A DNA stretch of 64,000 bases from Mesostigma viride (lineage: Eukaryota > Streptophyta > Mesostigmatophyceae > Mesostigmatales > Mesostigmataceae): contig RPFO01000076.1 of the NCBI GenBank assembly GCA_009746045.1, forward strand, positions 1,552,114 through 1,616,113. The letters are read 5' to 3'. A model generated the notes under the pieces. The model had not been told where the DNA came from. It ran no database searches and saw only the letters and a list, made by a program, of their open reading frames with translations. Position numbers and translations under genes: made by a program. Shown here one piece after another: positions 40,137 through 52,240 of this stretch. Position 1 is the first letter of the stretch, and every line of letters begins with the position of its first letter.

Positions 40137-41065
40137 GTGAACCGCTGGCGCCTAATAGGCCCAGCCTTGCCAACATTGTCCGCCTGGTTGGCAGCAGTCC
40201 GCGACTTGCAAAACCGGGCCTTGTGCCCTGGCTTGTGGCACTTGCCACACAGGTTCGTCCCCAACGGGAAAGCCTTGTTGGCCTTGCAGGTCTCGCGGGT
40301 GTGACCAGTCCCCTGGCAGCGAGGACACTTCAGGCGCCCGTCACCGGCGCCAAAAACGGCCCTGATGGCAGGGCCATCGGCATTGACTGCTGGCGTCGGC
40401 TTCACGGCACCCTTGCCGGCCAGCTCCTGAGCAGCGCCACCGAGCGCCATGATCTCGCGGATGCAGGCGAAAGCAGCAGCCTTGCTCGCCAGCTTCTCCT
40501 TGGTCAGGACGGACGCCAGACTCTGCACGGTGCTTTCTGACATAGCACCGCTGCCAAGGGCCTTGCCCAAGAACAGGACCACCGAAAAATCATCAGCAAA
40601 TTTTAGATTGGTTTCTTCTAGCATCCGCTCGAAGGCCAGCGTGGCCTTGGCAGTGTCACCGGACACTTCGAACGTCAGAATCTGCATGACGTCCTTGATG
40701 GACTTCACCAGCCCTGTCGGCGCGAGAAGCTCAGTGAGCCGCTCAAGGAACTGATTCCAGTCCCATGCCTTCTCCTGGGCGATCCGAATCAGGTCCCGCA
40801 CCGCCTGCGGCCCTTTGCTGGCCAGTGGAGCCCCCCGCAAGATCCGAAAAATCTGCGCGGGAGTCTTCACTACCGTGCGGACTTTCTCCTCCCAGGCCTT
40901 GATTGCCCAGACAAAGTCACGGTTTTCCTTGTCCGTAGCCTTGTCGGCCAACGGCTCTGGCAGCATGCGAACCACCAGTTCGTGCTGTCGCAGCTCCTTG
41001 TAAGCATCGGCACCATCGCCAGTCAACTGAATGGCGTCCGTGTCGGAACGGGAGCCGCGAGCCAT
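40109..41065 (-). CDS. Copia-1 Gag
   Basis: 318 codons from ATG 41065 (MARGSRSD), only about 27 bases inside the 5' LTR. The central UBN2/Ty1-Gag-like helices include RILRGAPLASKGPQAVRDL and WNQFLERLTELL. Two zinc knuckles near the C-terminus: CPRCQGTGHTRETC and CGKCHKPGHKARFC (C-x2-C-x4-H-x4-C). Packages element RNA. Open throughout, unlike the pol frames. The leader is too short for an extra ORF, in contrast to Copia-2. Confidence 0.8.
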   Translation of the reverse strand: MARGSRSDTDAIQLTGDGADAYKELRQHELVVRMLPEPLADKATDKENRDFVWAIKAWEEKVRTVVKTPAQIFRILRGAPLASKGPQAVRDLIRIAQEKAWDWNQFLERLTELLAPTGLVKSIKDVMQILTFEVSGDTAKATLAFERMLEETNLKFADDFSVVLFLGKALGSGAMSESTVQSLASVLTKEKLASKAAAFACIREIMALGGAAQELAGKGAVKPTPAVNADGPAIRAVFGAGDGRLKCPRCQGTGHTRETCKANKAFPLGTNLCGKCHKPGHKARFCKSRTAANQADNVGKAGPIRRQRFTWVRNAQEN

Positions 41066-41091
41066 TGTAAATAGCAGCTTTTGAGTACGAG

Positions 41092-41490
41092 TTGAGAATG
41101 AGAATGATGTTTGCAAGAATGCGGCACTAAGTGCCTGGGTTTATTATCAATTTATATGTTTACGAGTCATGTTTGCAACCCCAAGATTGCGATAGGCCTT
41201 ATCGACATTGCACCAATCACATTTCATGTGCATTAGCGATTTCCAAGAGGCACACTGAACTAGCGTTACGCCAGCGTTGCACAATGCTTCTAGACACTTC
41301 TAGAACCATTTACAAATATCCATTAGCAGGGAATATTGCCGTATTTTGCTGCCCGCTGAAGGGGTGTTTTATCTCATCAATCCTTGGCACGACTTCAACA
41401 GCCTGACCGACAGTCAGTGCTCGACAGTCAGTGTGACCACTAATTATAATGCATCAACTTGGCTATACTGCCACCATGGTCATGCACACA
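41092..41490 (-). repeat. Copia-1 5' LTR
   Basis: Pair of 27836-28237. It is preceded on the plus strand by ...TACGAG. The same TACGAG precedes the Copia-2 LTR at 53504, so the adjacent bases are probably a shared primer-binding site (minus-strand CTCGTA). Confidence 0.88.
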
Positions 41491-41495
41491 AGTAG

Positions 41496-41902
41496 AGACG
41501 TTCGGGTCGCGACAGTGCGCTCGTCGGTGGCGCTCACGTGAGGTTCGGCACATCAGGTTGTGGCCGGCTAATGTGGAGCCTCTGCTAGATCTGTTCTTCC
41601 CGACGGGCTTGCGTCATCGGATCCGGTACTATCGCCTACTCCTGCGGGCTCTCTGTTTGCTCGCCGTAGAGCCTTTCCTACGCCTCTTTGCCTGTGGCTT
41701 CCTGGACTGGGCCCGTGGCCAGGTGGTCCTTACGCAGCATAGGTATTACTGGGCCTTTCTGGGCCTTTTTCCTGATGGCGTGTGGGCCGATGTTTTCCTC
41801 ACTGTAGATAGGCATGATAATGCCGACGACGTGGCCCACTACCATGCGTATCTGGATGTTCTGCTGGCCTCGCGTGGCACTTACCAGACTGATGGCAACT
41901 AG
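41496..41902 (+). CDS. Gypsy 3' accessory ORF 2 (5' part uncertain)
   Basis: After Copia-1 the Gypsy sequence continues with an open frame to 41902. In the uninterrupted element it is one register away from ORF 1 and overlaps its end, so ORF 2 was either fused by frameshift or separate. The apparent ATG at 41459 is in the Copia LTR and is not real. Leu/Arg/Phe-rich sequence such as LLDLFFPTGLRHRIRYYRLL, with moderately hydrophobic helices. Family unknown. Confidence 0.4.
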
Positions 41903-42270
41903 ATAGAGGGCCTTAGGCCTGACCTGAGGGTGTTGTCCCTCCGGTATAATATAGAGTCGCCCTCATATTCTGGCCAGTTGATTGGTCGTTCTTGGTCCTT
42001 GGTGCTGACTTGTTTACTCTGTGTGTCCTGCCCAGTGCCGTCCCTCCCGGCAAGGCCTCTGTGCCAGGCAGTTAGGGGATCCTCCCACCAGGCTTGGTGC
42101 TGGTTAACCCTACACCACTCGGGGTGGAACCGAGTTAACTTGTTGGTGCTTTGTATCTTGGATGGCCTGTCGATTGTGTTGGTGTGTGCTGGGTGCATAA
42201 GGTTATTCCTACCCCTTGGTTTCCTCCCTGTGCGTAGGGAGAGGGCTCCCTACCTTTGTGGGGGGGGAGG
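41903..42270 (+). other. Gypsy 3' untranslated region and polypurine tract
   Basis: No gene. Contains inverted GTTAAC copies (about 42104 and 42134) and ends with an eight-G tract (GGGGGGGAGG, 42261-42270) directly before TGTTACG of the 3' LTR, the expected place for a polypurine tract. Confidence 0.6.
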
Positions 42271-42700
42271 TGTTACGTCGCGTAACAATTCGTTGTAGTT
42301 ACGGACGTAAATTAGGTCCTTTGCCTCGGTCGTTCCTAGGTTTACGTGTAGTTTGTACTGGGACACTGTTGTCCTCGTAACAGTACTGTGGTGCATTGGA
42401 TGCTTTGGGCGTCGCGCCGCGTACTTTAGTAGTGGTCCTTATCCTTCGGGCAGAATGTAGTGGACCAGCGTGCATCTGTACATATGTAGGGGAGGGCCAG
42501 GTCGGCCCGAGCATGCTGGACCGTTGGTGATCATTTATGCACGTTCTACCCCTCGTGTTGGCACTCGGCGTGTGTTAAATGAATTAACACATATAGGCTT
42601 GGGTCACGGCAGTGTAGTTGTGTTTCCTTCCTCTATTCCTGGAGTAAACGGGTTTGTGTAAATGGCTTATGGCGTATTATAGTAATACATACATAAATGC
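42271..42700 (+). repeat. Gypsy 3' LTR, first 430 bp
   Basis: Starts TGTTACG and runs to the LINE target site at 42700. The last 122 bp follow at 56395-56516. The sum of 552 bp equals the reassembled 5' LTR. Confidence 0.92.
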
Positions 42701-42989
42701 TCACAATGAGTGCCGTAATAGTAGTAGTGCCGAGCTATGGCTGCCGAGAATGCTCATAACTTTCGACTCAGGCCATGAAATTTAGTCGGGTTTGTTGCAT
42801 TCGACTCGTCTTTTGACGACGAACATGCTGCATGGTATAATTTCCGTTAGCTATCGTCCCCGATTTCGTACGTTCTCGACCTCGGCCTGCCCAGCAGATA
42901 TCGCTATTTTCGACTCGATATGGCGGCATTCTCTTCGTGAATAGCACGCCTGCGCCCCCCGCCCAGCATTCGACATCTTCCCCGTAGCT

Positions 42990-44196
42990 ATGGAGACCGC
43001 TACGACACCTGCCGCCCGAGAAACCCGCTCGCTGGAAGACGTTCTTGCCGCAGCCAGCCCCCTCGTCGGCACCGCTCCCGCCGCTCCCAAGAAGCCGCGT
43101 ACCACGGAAATCACTTCCATGGCCGCCAAGGCTACCCCCACGCCTGAAACCCCACCGCTCTCACCGTCTGATTTAACCAAATATACAAGCCTCGGTCGCC
43201 TGCAACCGGCCGACATTGCGGCAATTTTCACCATGCCGGTCGCCGACGTGCTGCAAATCCTCAAATCTCGATACGCCGCCGACGACATCATTCGCCACCC
43301 CAGCACCGGCGCAGCTGCGGATGACCCCTCCGCGGAGTGGCTGAAATGGGAAGACGATCAGCTACGCACCTCCTGCCTCTTTACATGCTGCCCTGAACTC
43401 TGCAAACCGCTGGCGACCATCGCGGCCGCATCCGACACCTCAGCCGATGCCGACACCCCTGCCGGCGCAGCCGACTCCACTGAGCTGCAGGCGCTCACCT
43501 CTGAGCTCAAGTCTGTGCAAGGTGCGCTCAAGTCTTTGGCTGCTAACTCTGCTGTCACCCAAGCCACATTGCTGGAATTAAAGGCGGCCATGGCCACCTC
43601 CCCCCCCAAGCGGGTCACGTTCGCGGATGCGGCGGGGAAGAACCTGGATGCCATAGTCGCCCAGGCGGCTAAGTCGGCTGCCACCGCAGTCGCGTCACAG
43701 AATGTGGCTCAGCTCCGCCAACGCAATATCATTCTCAAGAATGTGAAGGGCAAGCATGACACCGCACAAGCACTTACCGAGGCCTTGCGGGGCCCCACGT
43801 TCTTGGGGTTGCTGCAGCTGTGCGATCACGTGACCATTGACAGCTAGGGCCATCCGCCTGCCAGGCCCAGCTGGCCTGGTCCTGGTCACCATGGCAACCG
43901 TGAACGACCAGAAACGGGTCATGGGCGCCCGTCGCCTGCTGAAGGGCAGCCTCATCAGCATGGACAAGGACTGCACCCCTGCACAGCTGGCGGCAAGGAG
44001 CAAGCTCTGGAATCACGCGAAGGTCGTGGCCATCCAGGATGGGTACGTACAGGGGGGGAAGCGTGTGCAGATGCGTTTGAAGTCGGATGGTCGCTGGGTT
44101 GCCTCCTTTGACGGTGTTGAGATTAACACCACGGGTGCAGAGTCTCGTAGTGAGTCTCGTGGTGAGAAGCGTGCTGCCCCTGGTGGTGACCAGTAG
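42990..44196 (+). pseudogene. LINE ORF1 (one frameshift)
   Basis: First part 42990-43847 (285 codons): Ala/Thr-rich, with a coiled-coil-like stretch (ELQALTSELKSVQGALKSLA) typical of trimeric ORF1 proteins. The frame shifts at about 43840 and continues to 44196 with GLVLVTMATVNDQKRVMGAR and LLKGSLISMDKDCTPAQLAA, a pattern of ORF1 RNA-binding C-terminal domains. ORF1p coats LINE RNA and acts as a chaperone. The shift lies between RNA-binding strands, so the protein is broken. Confidence 0.65.
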
Positions 44197-44273
44197 GTAG
44201 ACAAACCCACTCGTCGGCTCGCGGCTAACAGGCTTCGGGGACAGCCTCTGAACAATCCCCCCGTTCCACTCCC

Positions 44274-45666
44274 ATGCATCGACCTCACAGTCGACTGAGA
44301 CACATGGTGGTGCCGGTATCTCGGGCTAGAACGACAGCTCTCAGCAGCAAGATTAGCAACACCCAACGCATGCTAGATTTTCTACGCCTCTGCGTTGCGC
44401 AAGCATCCCCGAATACCCAGAGCAGGCGGCAGGCTCGCATCCTACGCCTGCAGGACAAAATAAATGCGATGAAAAGCACTATTTCCACCGCTTCCCTTCC
44501 CCACCCCGTTCCACCCCCACCTCCATTCCCCGCCGCATCCACCCCCATCACCCATCGCCGTTCTCCCCTGGTGGGCCAGCAGGCATCCTTGGCCCTCGCC
44601 ACTTTTAACACACGTACATTGCTAGCAGATGACGACCATAGCTGCCGGGTAGAGGAGCTAGTCGCATTTTGCATAGAGCATCGTGTATCTATTCTAGGCG
44701 TCCAGGAACACCGTCGCCAGGTGCCATTTGGCACGGTGAGCACTAACCGCCTTGCAGGCGGTTGGCGTTTCTACTTCGCTGGAAGTGGGACGCCAGGCCA
44801 AGGTGGTGTTGGTCTTTTGTGTTCGCCGTTGGCAGTTGCTAGCCTCAGTACGCTTAAGTTCCTAACACCACGCCTTATGGTAGCCCATTTCACCTCCGTC
44901 GAGGGGCGGTCTAAGCACCACCTCACGGTGGGGGTGGGCTATGCACCCCATAGTGGTCTACCTGAGTCGGAGCGCCAAGAGTTCTTCGAGTCTTTGCATA
45001 ACCTTGAGGGGGTCACTCCGGCCCGCCACTTTTTGGTTATGCTGCTCGACGCCAATGCTACGCTCCCCGTGGGCACTGCTGGCAGTCGCTTTGCGCCTGC
45101 TGACACGGAAGCTACCGCCAACACTCCCCTTTTCTCTGCCTTTTTGCGGGATAGCGGGATGGTTGCTGTCAACTGCCAATTCCAACGTCCCTCACAGGAC
45201 TTGGTCACTTTTCGTGGCCCTAACGGCCGTCAGGCCTGTCTGGACTACGTGGTGGTACGGCAGCCCAGGTGCACCTCGGTTCTGGACGCCCGAGTGTTTG
45301 ACACGCCCACGGTGTGCTCTGACCACCGGTTGGTGCGCGCGACCCTTCGGCTCCGGTTCCACGTCCCCGCGCGCCGCGCCGCACTGGTCCGCCCTGACTG
45401 GTCTGCTCTACGCCCGGTCCGGGGAGATCCTGAGGACTGGACGGACGCCGAGCACGAGCGGAACCGGTGCCGCCAGGAGTACCTGTCGGCCCTGGACGCC
45501 CGGGCGGACGTCGACGAGCTGGACAAGGGTGCCCCCAACGCCGCCATTTTTGCGGGCTTTGCGGCCCGTGCCCCGTTGCTGGCGGCCCGGCACCTGCCGG
45601 TCATGCCCCGCCGCCGCCCCGGCCCGCTCTACTGCCAGGACCCCAAGGTCTTGGCCGCCCGGCACC
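44274..45666 (+). pseudogene. LINE ORF2 N-terminus: APE-type endonuclease
   Basis: Endonuclease/exonuclease/phosphatase fold: LALATFNTRTLL (N at the first motif), VSILGVQEHRR (catalytic Glu), LDANATLP and the final CSDHRLVRATL (the S-D-H motif). It nicks the target DNA to prime reverse transcription. The polypeptide continues with a basic linker and is cut at 45666 by Copia-2, in codons for AARH. It resumes at 54148. Start codon at 44274 not certain. Confidence 0.85.
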
Positions 45667-46309
45667 AGTTAGAAAGAGCTCTCAACGTATGTGAGCTCTT
45701 GATCTTTCACAGCGCGTCTTAGCCAATGTTGCAAGGCAGCAACCTTAAATTTGTTCACCAGGCCACGACCACAATGGGCACTTCCACGACCAAGGTGGCA
45801 CCCACGGCTCGTGCTTTTCGAGATAGCTGGTCATCCCCCATGACCAAGCTATATCTTTGCGTTGTTCCTCGTTCCCATCGGTGTGACGAGGCACGTGCAG
45901 GCGTGCAAGCAAATCCTCAACGTCCACTGGCATCAGTGCAGAGCCAGGACGAACTGGATTTGCCTAGACTCTGCAACCTAGGAAGTACAGGACCTGTCAC
46001 AAGCCTGCAAGGCCTAGTATCCTTGCAGCCCTGTGCCAGCTCCGGTACCCTACTAGTCACAGGCTGCTGCTCCTCCTGGCTACGTGGACCACAGTCACGT
46101 GATAGACAGGCTAAGCCTGTGCAGGCACGGCCTGCCACGTGTCCTGTCCACTACACCAGAGGACTGCACCCTAGTCGGCCACGGACGGCTAGGACTTCGG
46201 GACTTGATATCTTTCTCGTCCCTTGTCTGTTTCAGGCGGTCAGCACGGCGTTGGAAAGGTCTTTCCAAACTGCATCCACTTAGCATATTGGTTGCCCAAA
46301 ATGCTAACT
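45667..46309 (-). repeat. Copia-2 3' LTR
   Basis: Pair of 53504-54147. A third, 54-bp remnant is at 3186-3239. A short internal echo of its first part (ATCTTTCACAG with flanks) is at about 46618-46650. Confidence 0.92.
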
Positions 46310-46329
46310 CCAACCCTTTCTTCTTTTGG
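46310..46329 (-). other. Copia-2 polypurine tract
   Basis: On the minus strand reads CCAAAAGAAGAAAGGGTTGG directly upstream of the 3' LTR, the expected place of the plus-strand primer. Confidence 0.8.
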
Positions 46330-47316
46330 AGCTGGACCAGCTTGAAACAAGCCTAACCTTGCTTGTGCCCACTCAGCCACAGACCGCTTGGTCCCTTGGG
46401 GTTGATCAGACCTGATAGGGCCCAGGGTCCTGCCTCCTTTTGGGAAACAACATATACGCCCTTGGACCAGGCTAGGTGTACTGGCCAGTGAATCAGAGGT
46501 CACCCCAGGTTATCCCCTGACCCCTTGGTCAGCTCCCAACCTTTCCTTGGGAACTTGGTGTTAGATTAAAGTCAAGGCACATTACCTAGTCCAATGGCTG
46601 GGATTAAAGGATGCCAAGAACGTATTATTGTGAGTTCCTGATCTTTCACAGTTATCACAGGCGCCCGTTCTTATGGCGCCCGCCTTGGCCAGCCTTTCCC
46701 TTTGCTCAAAGAGACTCAGGTAGCACCTACAAATACTGCCTTATTGGGGAGCCCATGTCTTCACTGGGTGTTAAGCCCAGGAATCACTCATGCCAGGCTG
46801 TGGCTCTGCTGGGGAATTGAACCCCACCCCAACCTCCAGGTTTATAGGTGACCTGGAACTTTACACAAGAGAAACATTACAACCATGAGAACAACATGAG
46901 AATGACATGACATGATTATGTTTTATTCAAGCATTATATAACCCAGAATGTGGCTCCCTGGCAACCATGTTCCACATGGTCACACAACCAGGTTCTTTAT
47001 TAGCAACAGGTTGGAAACAAGCACTAGAAAACATATATACAGCAACCTGTAAGAACCAGCATTCGGGTTGCCCTTGCATGGCCTAACTGTTTGAGGCCAA
47101 AGGCGTCGACTTAAGTCCTGGCGACTCTTCTGAACCCCATGGGGAGGGCCAGGCATGATTCTCAGCTGGTAGGAGTGACATTCCACACCAACTCCTGTCC
47201 AGGAGGGTGTACCTAACCCTGAAGGACCGGCTGTCAACCAGTAAGCACCAGTCACCACTTGGTACTTTGGTCAAGCAGCCCACTGGGGACACCCAAGCTG
47301 AAGCAAGGCCTGGTCT

Positions 47317-48819
47317 CTATGGCCGCCCGTGTAAGGGGTCCATGAGCCCACGGAGCAGGGGGTACTGCCTCTCCGCCTTCTCCTCCAGCTTGGTGAGGGC
47401 ATCTGCAGGGTTGTCCACACCAGGCACATGTTCAATGTGAGCTAGGTAGGACATCTCCTTGAGCAACAAGTAGTCAAGGTCCCTGCTCCTGGCCAGCTGC
47501 CTGTGCACAAATTGCACCATGCCCATGCTATCAGTCCTCACCAGTGTGTGCAGCTGCAACCTACAGGAAGCCACTTGACATAGCTGGTAGAAGAGCTCCC
47601 TCAAGTAAAGAGCAGTATGCAGCCCTTCACAGATTGCCCTGCACTCAGCAATATCACTGCTGGGTGTAACCCTGTTCTGCAACCGACTGTACCAGGTAAC
47701 AAGTGAGGTGTGATCTTGCTCCAGGGTAACTAATGCTGCTGCCCTGCCCCTGACCTCTGTGACCTTCCTATTATCCATAGAACTGTCCACATAGAGAACC
47801 ATGTCAAGGGGCTTGTACAAATCCACAGGACCCAGTATGAGAGGGGGAGACATCATGACAGCCTGCACCACACTCTCAGCACCCACCTCAACCAGCTGGG
47901 AATCAGTAAGTCGACTCAAAACCAGCAAGTCAGGGGCACATATACTTGCAAGCCATGCCAGCATGCCCCTGATGGTAGCACACCTAGCCTGCGTGATGGG
48001 CTCCTGCAATGCATCTACAATCTGCTGTGGGTAGTCCTTACCACCCTCCATCCTGATGAACCACGAGCCCTTGGCTTGGAACAACGTAGCCTGCATGCCA
48101 CAGAAGACCATAGGCTCATTCTCCACCATGTGCTGTATCTTACCCAGCTCAAACCGCTTCTGGATCTTAGCCAAGACAGCCTCAACCCAGTCTGGTGGAC
48201 CTATGAGATGCAGGTCATCACCATGCAGTGAGGCAAAGACAGGAAGGCCATTGTGGGACCCTTGGAACAAACAGGGATCCACTGGAGACACAGAAAACCC
48301 ACAAGTATTCTTCAAGAATTTCTCTAGGCTCTTTCTCCAGATAATGGGACTGGACCTGAGACCTTCCAACCCTTTCAGAATTCTCAGGTACCTGGCCTTT
48401 ATCTCTGCTCTCCATACAGCAGGTACAGTCACAAAGAAAGGAGGGATATCTCTCCAAGTCTGCCTAGCCTGATCTTGGTCACCCTTGAGAAAAGCCCTCT
48501 TGAAATCAATCAGCACAGAGCTATAGGGCACACCCTTAACCAGAAAAGACAGAAATATACACAGCAGAATCCTCCACGTGTCATGCAGCATCCCTGGAGT
48601 ATAGAGCTCCTCATCTAACAACTGGCCAGTGCCATGATACTCGGTTACAACTGGTCTGACATGTGGCACCTGGACACCATCTACCTCCTTGAGCTTGAGG
48701 ACAAACATCAATCTGAGCAGCTGGTGAACTTCTGGCAGCTCATCCACAGGTTCTGCACAGTTGGAAACTATCCACTCATGCCCAGAAGCAACAAAGCCAA
48801 GAGTCCATGCCTTAGCCAT
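47317..48819 (-). pseudogene. Copia-2 reverse transcriptase - RNase H
   Basis: 500 codons. RT: LMFVLKLKEVDGVQV, SSVLIDFKRAFLKGDQDQAR (motif A Asp) and VFASLHGDDLHLIGP (catalytic DD, with LHG in place of YV). RNase H: LYVDSSMDNRK, TPSSDIAECRAICEG, VRTDSMGMVQF and the typical end HVPGVDNPADALTKLEEK. The frame is intact but overlaps the preceding IN-PR frame in another register. Confidence 0.85.
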
Positions 48820-50840
48820 CTTGGGGCTTGCATCATCTCGACTAGCTGGCGCCAGGGAATAGGACTGTGAGCAGCTATCTGGTACCTGTTTACCCCTAAC
48901 TGCCGTGGATCAAAGGTGGTTGGGATTATCAACAGGTCCTCAGCTATGGGCTCCTGACCTTGAGGACCCTCAGCTGGCTGACTCCTAACAGCCTTCACCG
49001 CCACTGCAAGACCCTGGGAATAGTGATATCTTTCAAGGGGGAGGCTGCCCCTGCCTTCTAGTGCCAACTCATCAGAGGTCAAAGTAACCCCTGGCATGCA
49101 CAAGAAGTTCTGACCCAGAATGGCAGGCCCCTGATAGCCCTCTACCACACAGAACGTGGTGGGCACCCCTAAGATAGGCACACTCACTTCCCCAAGGATC
49201 TTCATGGACACCTTTCCTGAGAAATCAGACACAGCAAGGCAACTGGGATGGGACATCTGTAAGCCTACAGCATCCTCTTCCCTGATGACAGACACCTGTG
49301 AGTTGGTATCTACCTCCATTGTAGCTGCCCAGCACGACCCCCACCCCGTGAGCTTGGATACCTTGGGATCATGTTTGCTGCGCATGAGTGCTCGGATGAC
49401 GTCCGCCATGAGAGGCCCCCGGGCCTTAGGTGGCTGCCCCGTCCCCTCTGGCCTTGTGACAGTTGCTTCAGCAGCCTCCTCCTGCTCGTCATCTTCCAGC
49501 AGGGACAGACCATCATCCACCACCAGAGGATTGTTAGCTGCTGCTGCCTGGCTCTGGCCTGGCTCCTCAACCCAGCTGGGAGGGCCTGGCCCGTCTGCAG
49601 GCCAGATTGCATGTGGCCTTCTTTCCTTGACATGAGCCCAGGACAACCTGTACACGTGCCTTGGATCCTTTTCCAAAGCCACCAGGCAAGATCTGTTAGC
49701 TTCCTCCACACGAGTGACAACCCCATCCTGCCACTTCCCCCGCTTGCCTGGAATAGATGGTTCCTTCCACATCCTGACCTTCAGCCCCACCTGAGGCCTC
49801 AGCACATTCCAGTTCTTGTCCTTACGTCTCAGCTGGGCAAATAACCTATCTGCCTTCCTAAGACTGGCCTGCACCACGTTCTCAGGCAACAAGCTATACT
49901 GCAGGGCCAGGGGAGAGACAGCCACACCATCAAAGTAATAGTTAACCCTGTGGTTCAGCTGCTCTTCTATCCCCTTACACCAGGCTGCCCTCTCTAAGGC
50001 AGATGCCACAAGTGGCACTGACTCTGCTGCTAGCACCACTGTCTTCACTTCACGTATGGATCTCTCTACAGCCCCTTGCTGCCCATGACTCTCCCTGGGG
50101 ACTACTACCAGCTTACAAGGCAGCTGGTCCTGATGCTTGAGCAAACAGTCAAACTGCAAGTCTGCCTGCACACTCTTGCACACCCCAAAGCCTGGGATCA
50201 GGGCCTTCATACCCAACAACAAGTGGTGCTCCTGCATACCAGGCAGAACGTCTATCAGCCTGTATCTGCTGAACCTGTCCACCCCCACCAATATATACAA
50301 GCCCCTGATATGCTGGATATCCATCTGGATGTCGCCACGCTCCCTAGCAGGCTCCCTAGCATGGGACTGAGGTGGGTGAACAGCATTCTCCTGGCAACCA
50401 CAGTTCTCAGCAGCAGCCTGGCAAGCCTCCCACAAAGGCTCCCTACCTAGCTTCCAAGCAAACATTGCTGCCTGCCCAGAATGCCCAAACATGTGATGCA
50501 ACCTATGGCCAGCCTCAGCATAGCTCAGCACTCTGTCAGTACTGACCTGGCGAGACGTCTGAACCGTGTGTGGGGACACATGATCCACTCCTGAGGTTCC
50601 AGGGCTTCCCTGCAGGCCGTCCTGACGCCCCAAGTCAGGCCCTGCACCCTGGACCGCTCCAGGCCCTTCCAGCAAGGTCCCTTGGCCCTCCAGGCCAGCA
50701 CCTGCTGGAGACCCACCACCTGCATGAGGCATAGGGAATTCAGCTGCAGCATTGTTATTGCAATCCAGTGGAAGAACAACATCTTTACACCCTTGGTGCT
50801 GCACAAGGGGCACACCCCCGTCCTTATGTACATCCAGCAC
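48768..50840 (-). pseudogene. Copia-2 integrase and retropepsin-like domain
   Basis: 690 codons. Integrase: HRLHHMFGHSGQ and a C-x-C region, then DIQHIRGLYILVGVDRFSRY (first Asp), VQADLQFDCLLK (second) and GAVERSIREVK (Glu). After the integrase C-terminus (KVRMWKEPSIPGKRGKW), at about 49090-49325, comes MEVDTNSQVSVI, then ILGVPTTFCVVEGYQGPAIL and GQNFL, matching the protease-like part of Copia-1 with DTN in place of DTG. No D-S/T-G motif occurs before the integrase. Order is therefore IN-PR-RT. Confidence 0.8.
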
Positions 50841-50888
50841 ACCTTCCCCAAGGGGTGATTGACTATTTACAGGGGATGATGTAGCTAG

Positions 50889-52240
50889 TCACTGCTGCCC
50901 AGACTGGCCTCCTGCCCCAGCAGGCTTGGCCTTCCTGTCAGGACACTCACGACGCCAGTGACCTTCCTTGCCACACACAAAACATGCTCCACCCTTCTTC
51001 CCAGACCCAGCCCCACCCTTGCCAGGCTTCCCCTGGCCTCCCTGAGGCTGCCCACCCTGCTTGCCCTGGTTGCCTTGAGCTTGGCCCTTGCCTTGCCCTT
51101 GGCCACCCTTACCCTGCTGACCACCAGCTTGCTGGCCCCCAACCCCTCCTTGGGGACCTGCACCCTTGCCACCCTGAGCCCCTGCCTCTGGCGCCTGAAG
51201 CGCTTACGCTTGTTGGGCCTTGCCCCATCACGGGCTGGGTACCCGGGGACATCACCTTGGCCCTGCACAGCGGAGGTGGCATTGCTGCCATGGGACTGGA
51301 TAGCCTTGCAGGCAGGATCTGGCTTCCTTATGCTGAGGATTACAAGCTCCAGAGCACGCAAGGAGCCATCAGTCTGGTTAAGAAACATGCGGGCACCGTT
51401 CCTCCCATCCACACTCAAACCCATACGGTCCAGGAAATAGTCTGCCAAGGCCCTATCTGTGACCAGGAAGCCATACTTGGCCCCCTTGTCCTGATACGGT
51501 TGAGCCTAGCCCATTCCTCTGCCACAGGGCCCACTATCTCAAAGGTGTCATACTGATGCTTGTAGTAGTTGGTGAGGTTGAGAACCTTGTCAGAGAACTC
51601 CTCCCTCAACCCATCCAGGAACTGTGCCCAGGTTAGCTTATCCTTGACAGCAGTCCTAGCCTTCTCCCTGACACGCTCTGACGAGTCCCTGTTGCACGTG
51701 GACGAGTGAAACACTTGCACTAGGTTGACAGTGGGGTCCACGGAGAACACAACAAGCTCCATGTCCTCTAGCCACTTGTCCAAAGCTTCCTGTGCTAGTG
51801 GTGGGTTAAGAGGCTTTTGTCCATTCATAACAGTGACAGCACTCATGTGAGGTCTCGACCCTGGCAGCGCCTTCACTGGCTCCACCACAGCGGGTGTCAC
51901 AACAACAGCACCACTTGGTCCAGCAGGCACAGGGGAGAGCACATCCACATGAGGCCTCTTACCATTGCCGTCAGCAGAGGGGTCCCTCTTACGCTTCTCC
52001 ACGGCAGGTTGCCCATTCGCCACCGTTATTGCATCAGATGCCCCAGCGCCCGCGCCTTGCGCGCCTCCTCCACCGAGTCTTCGTGTCGCCTCTTGCTCCC
52101 TGGTCGCTTTCCCCCATCGCCGTCGCTGGCTGGGATCGCCTCTCCCACCAGCGCCTCCTTGCCCTTCCCAGGCTCCTGGCTCTCTCCAGCCGGTGCCCCT
52201 CCTCGCCCTTGTCGCCGTCGCCCGGTTTGCCACGAGGCAT
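50889..52240 (-). pseudogene. Copia-2 Gag (frameshifted)
   Basis: Begins MPRGKPGDG at 52240. The central part is open in the frame 51415-52233 with EALDKWLEDMELVVFSVDPT and LTWAQFLDGLREEFSDKVLN. The following part is open in other frames, with a long Gly/Gln/Lys-rich repeat region and the knuckle CFVCGKEGHWRREC (about 50947-50988). At least two frameshifts. Packages element RNA. Confidence 0.7.

Larger units (their letters stand above)
27836..41490 (-). mobile_element. Copia-1: LTR retrotransposon with unusual domain order and a foreign gene block
   Basis: LTRs at 27836-28237 (402 bp) and 41092-41490 (399 bp) differ by a 3-bp indel and a few substitutions. AGTAG flanks both sides (27831-27835, 41491-41495). 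On the minus strand, in order: Gag with CCHC knuckles, integrase, a retropepsin-like domain, RT, then a 7.9-kb GC-rich block, then RT tail and RNase H. The outer LTRs and duplication show one insertion, but the RT segments on either side of the block overlap in homology instead of joining, so the interior is rearranged. Confidence 0.8.

Noticed and set aside
41459-41495. ATG at 41459 as start of Gypsy 3' ORF 2
   Set aside because: It lies in the Copia-1 LTR and cannot have been part of the uninterrupted Gypsy gene.
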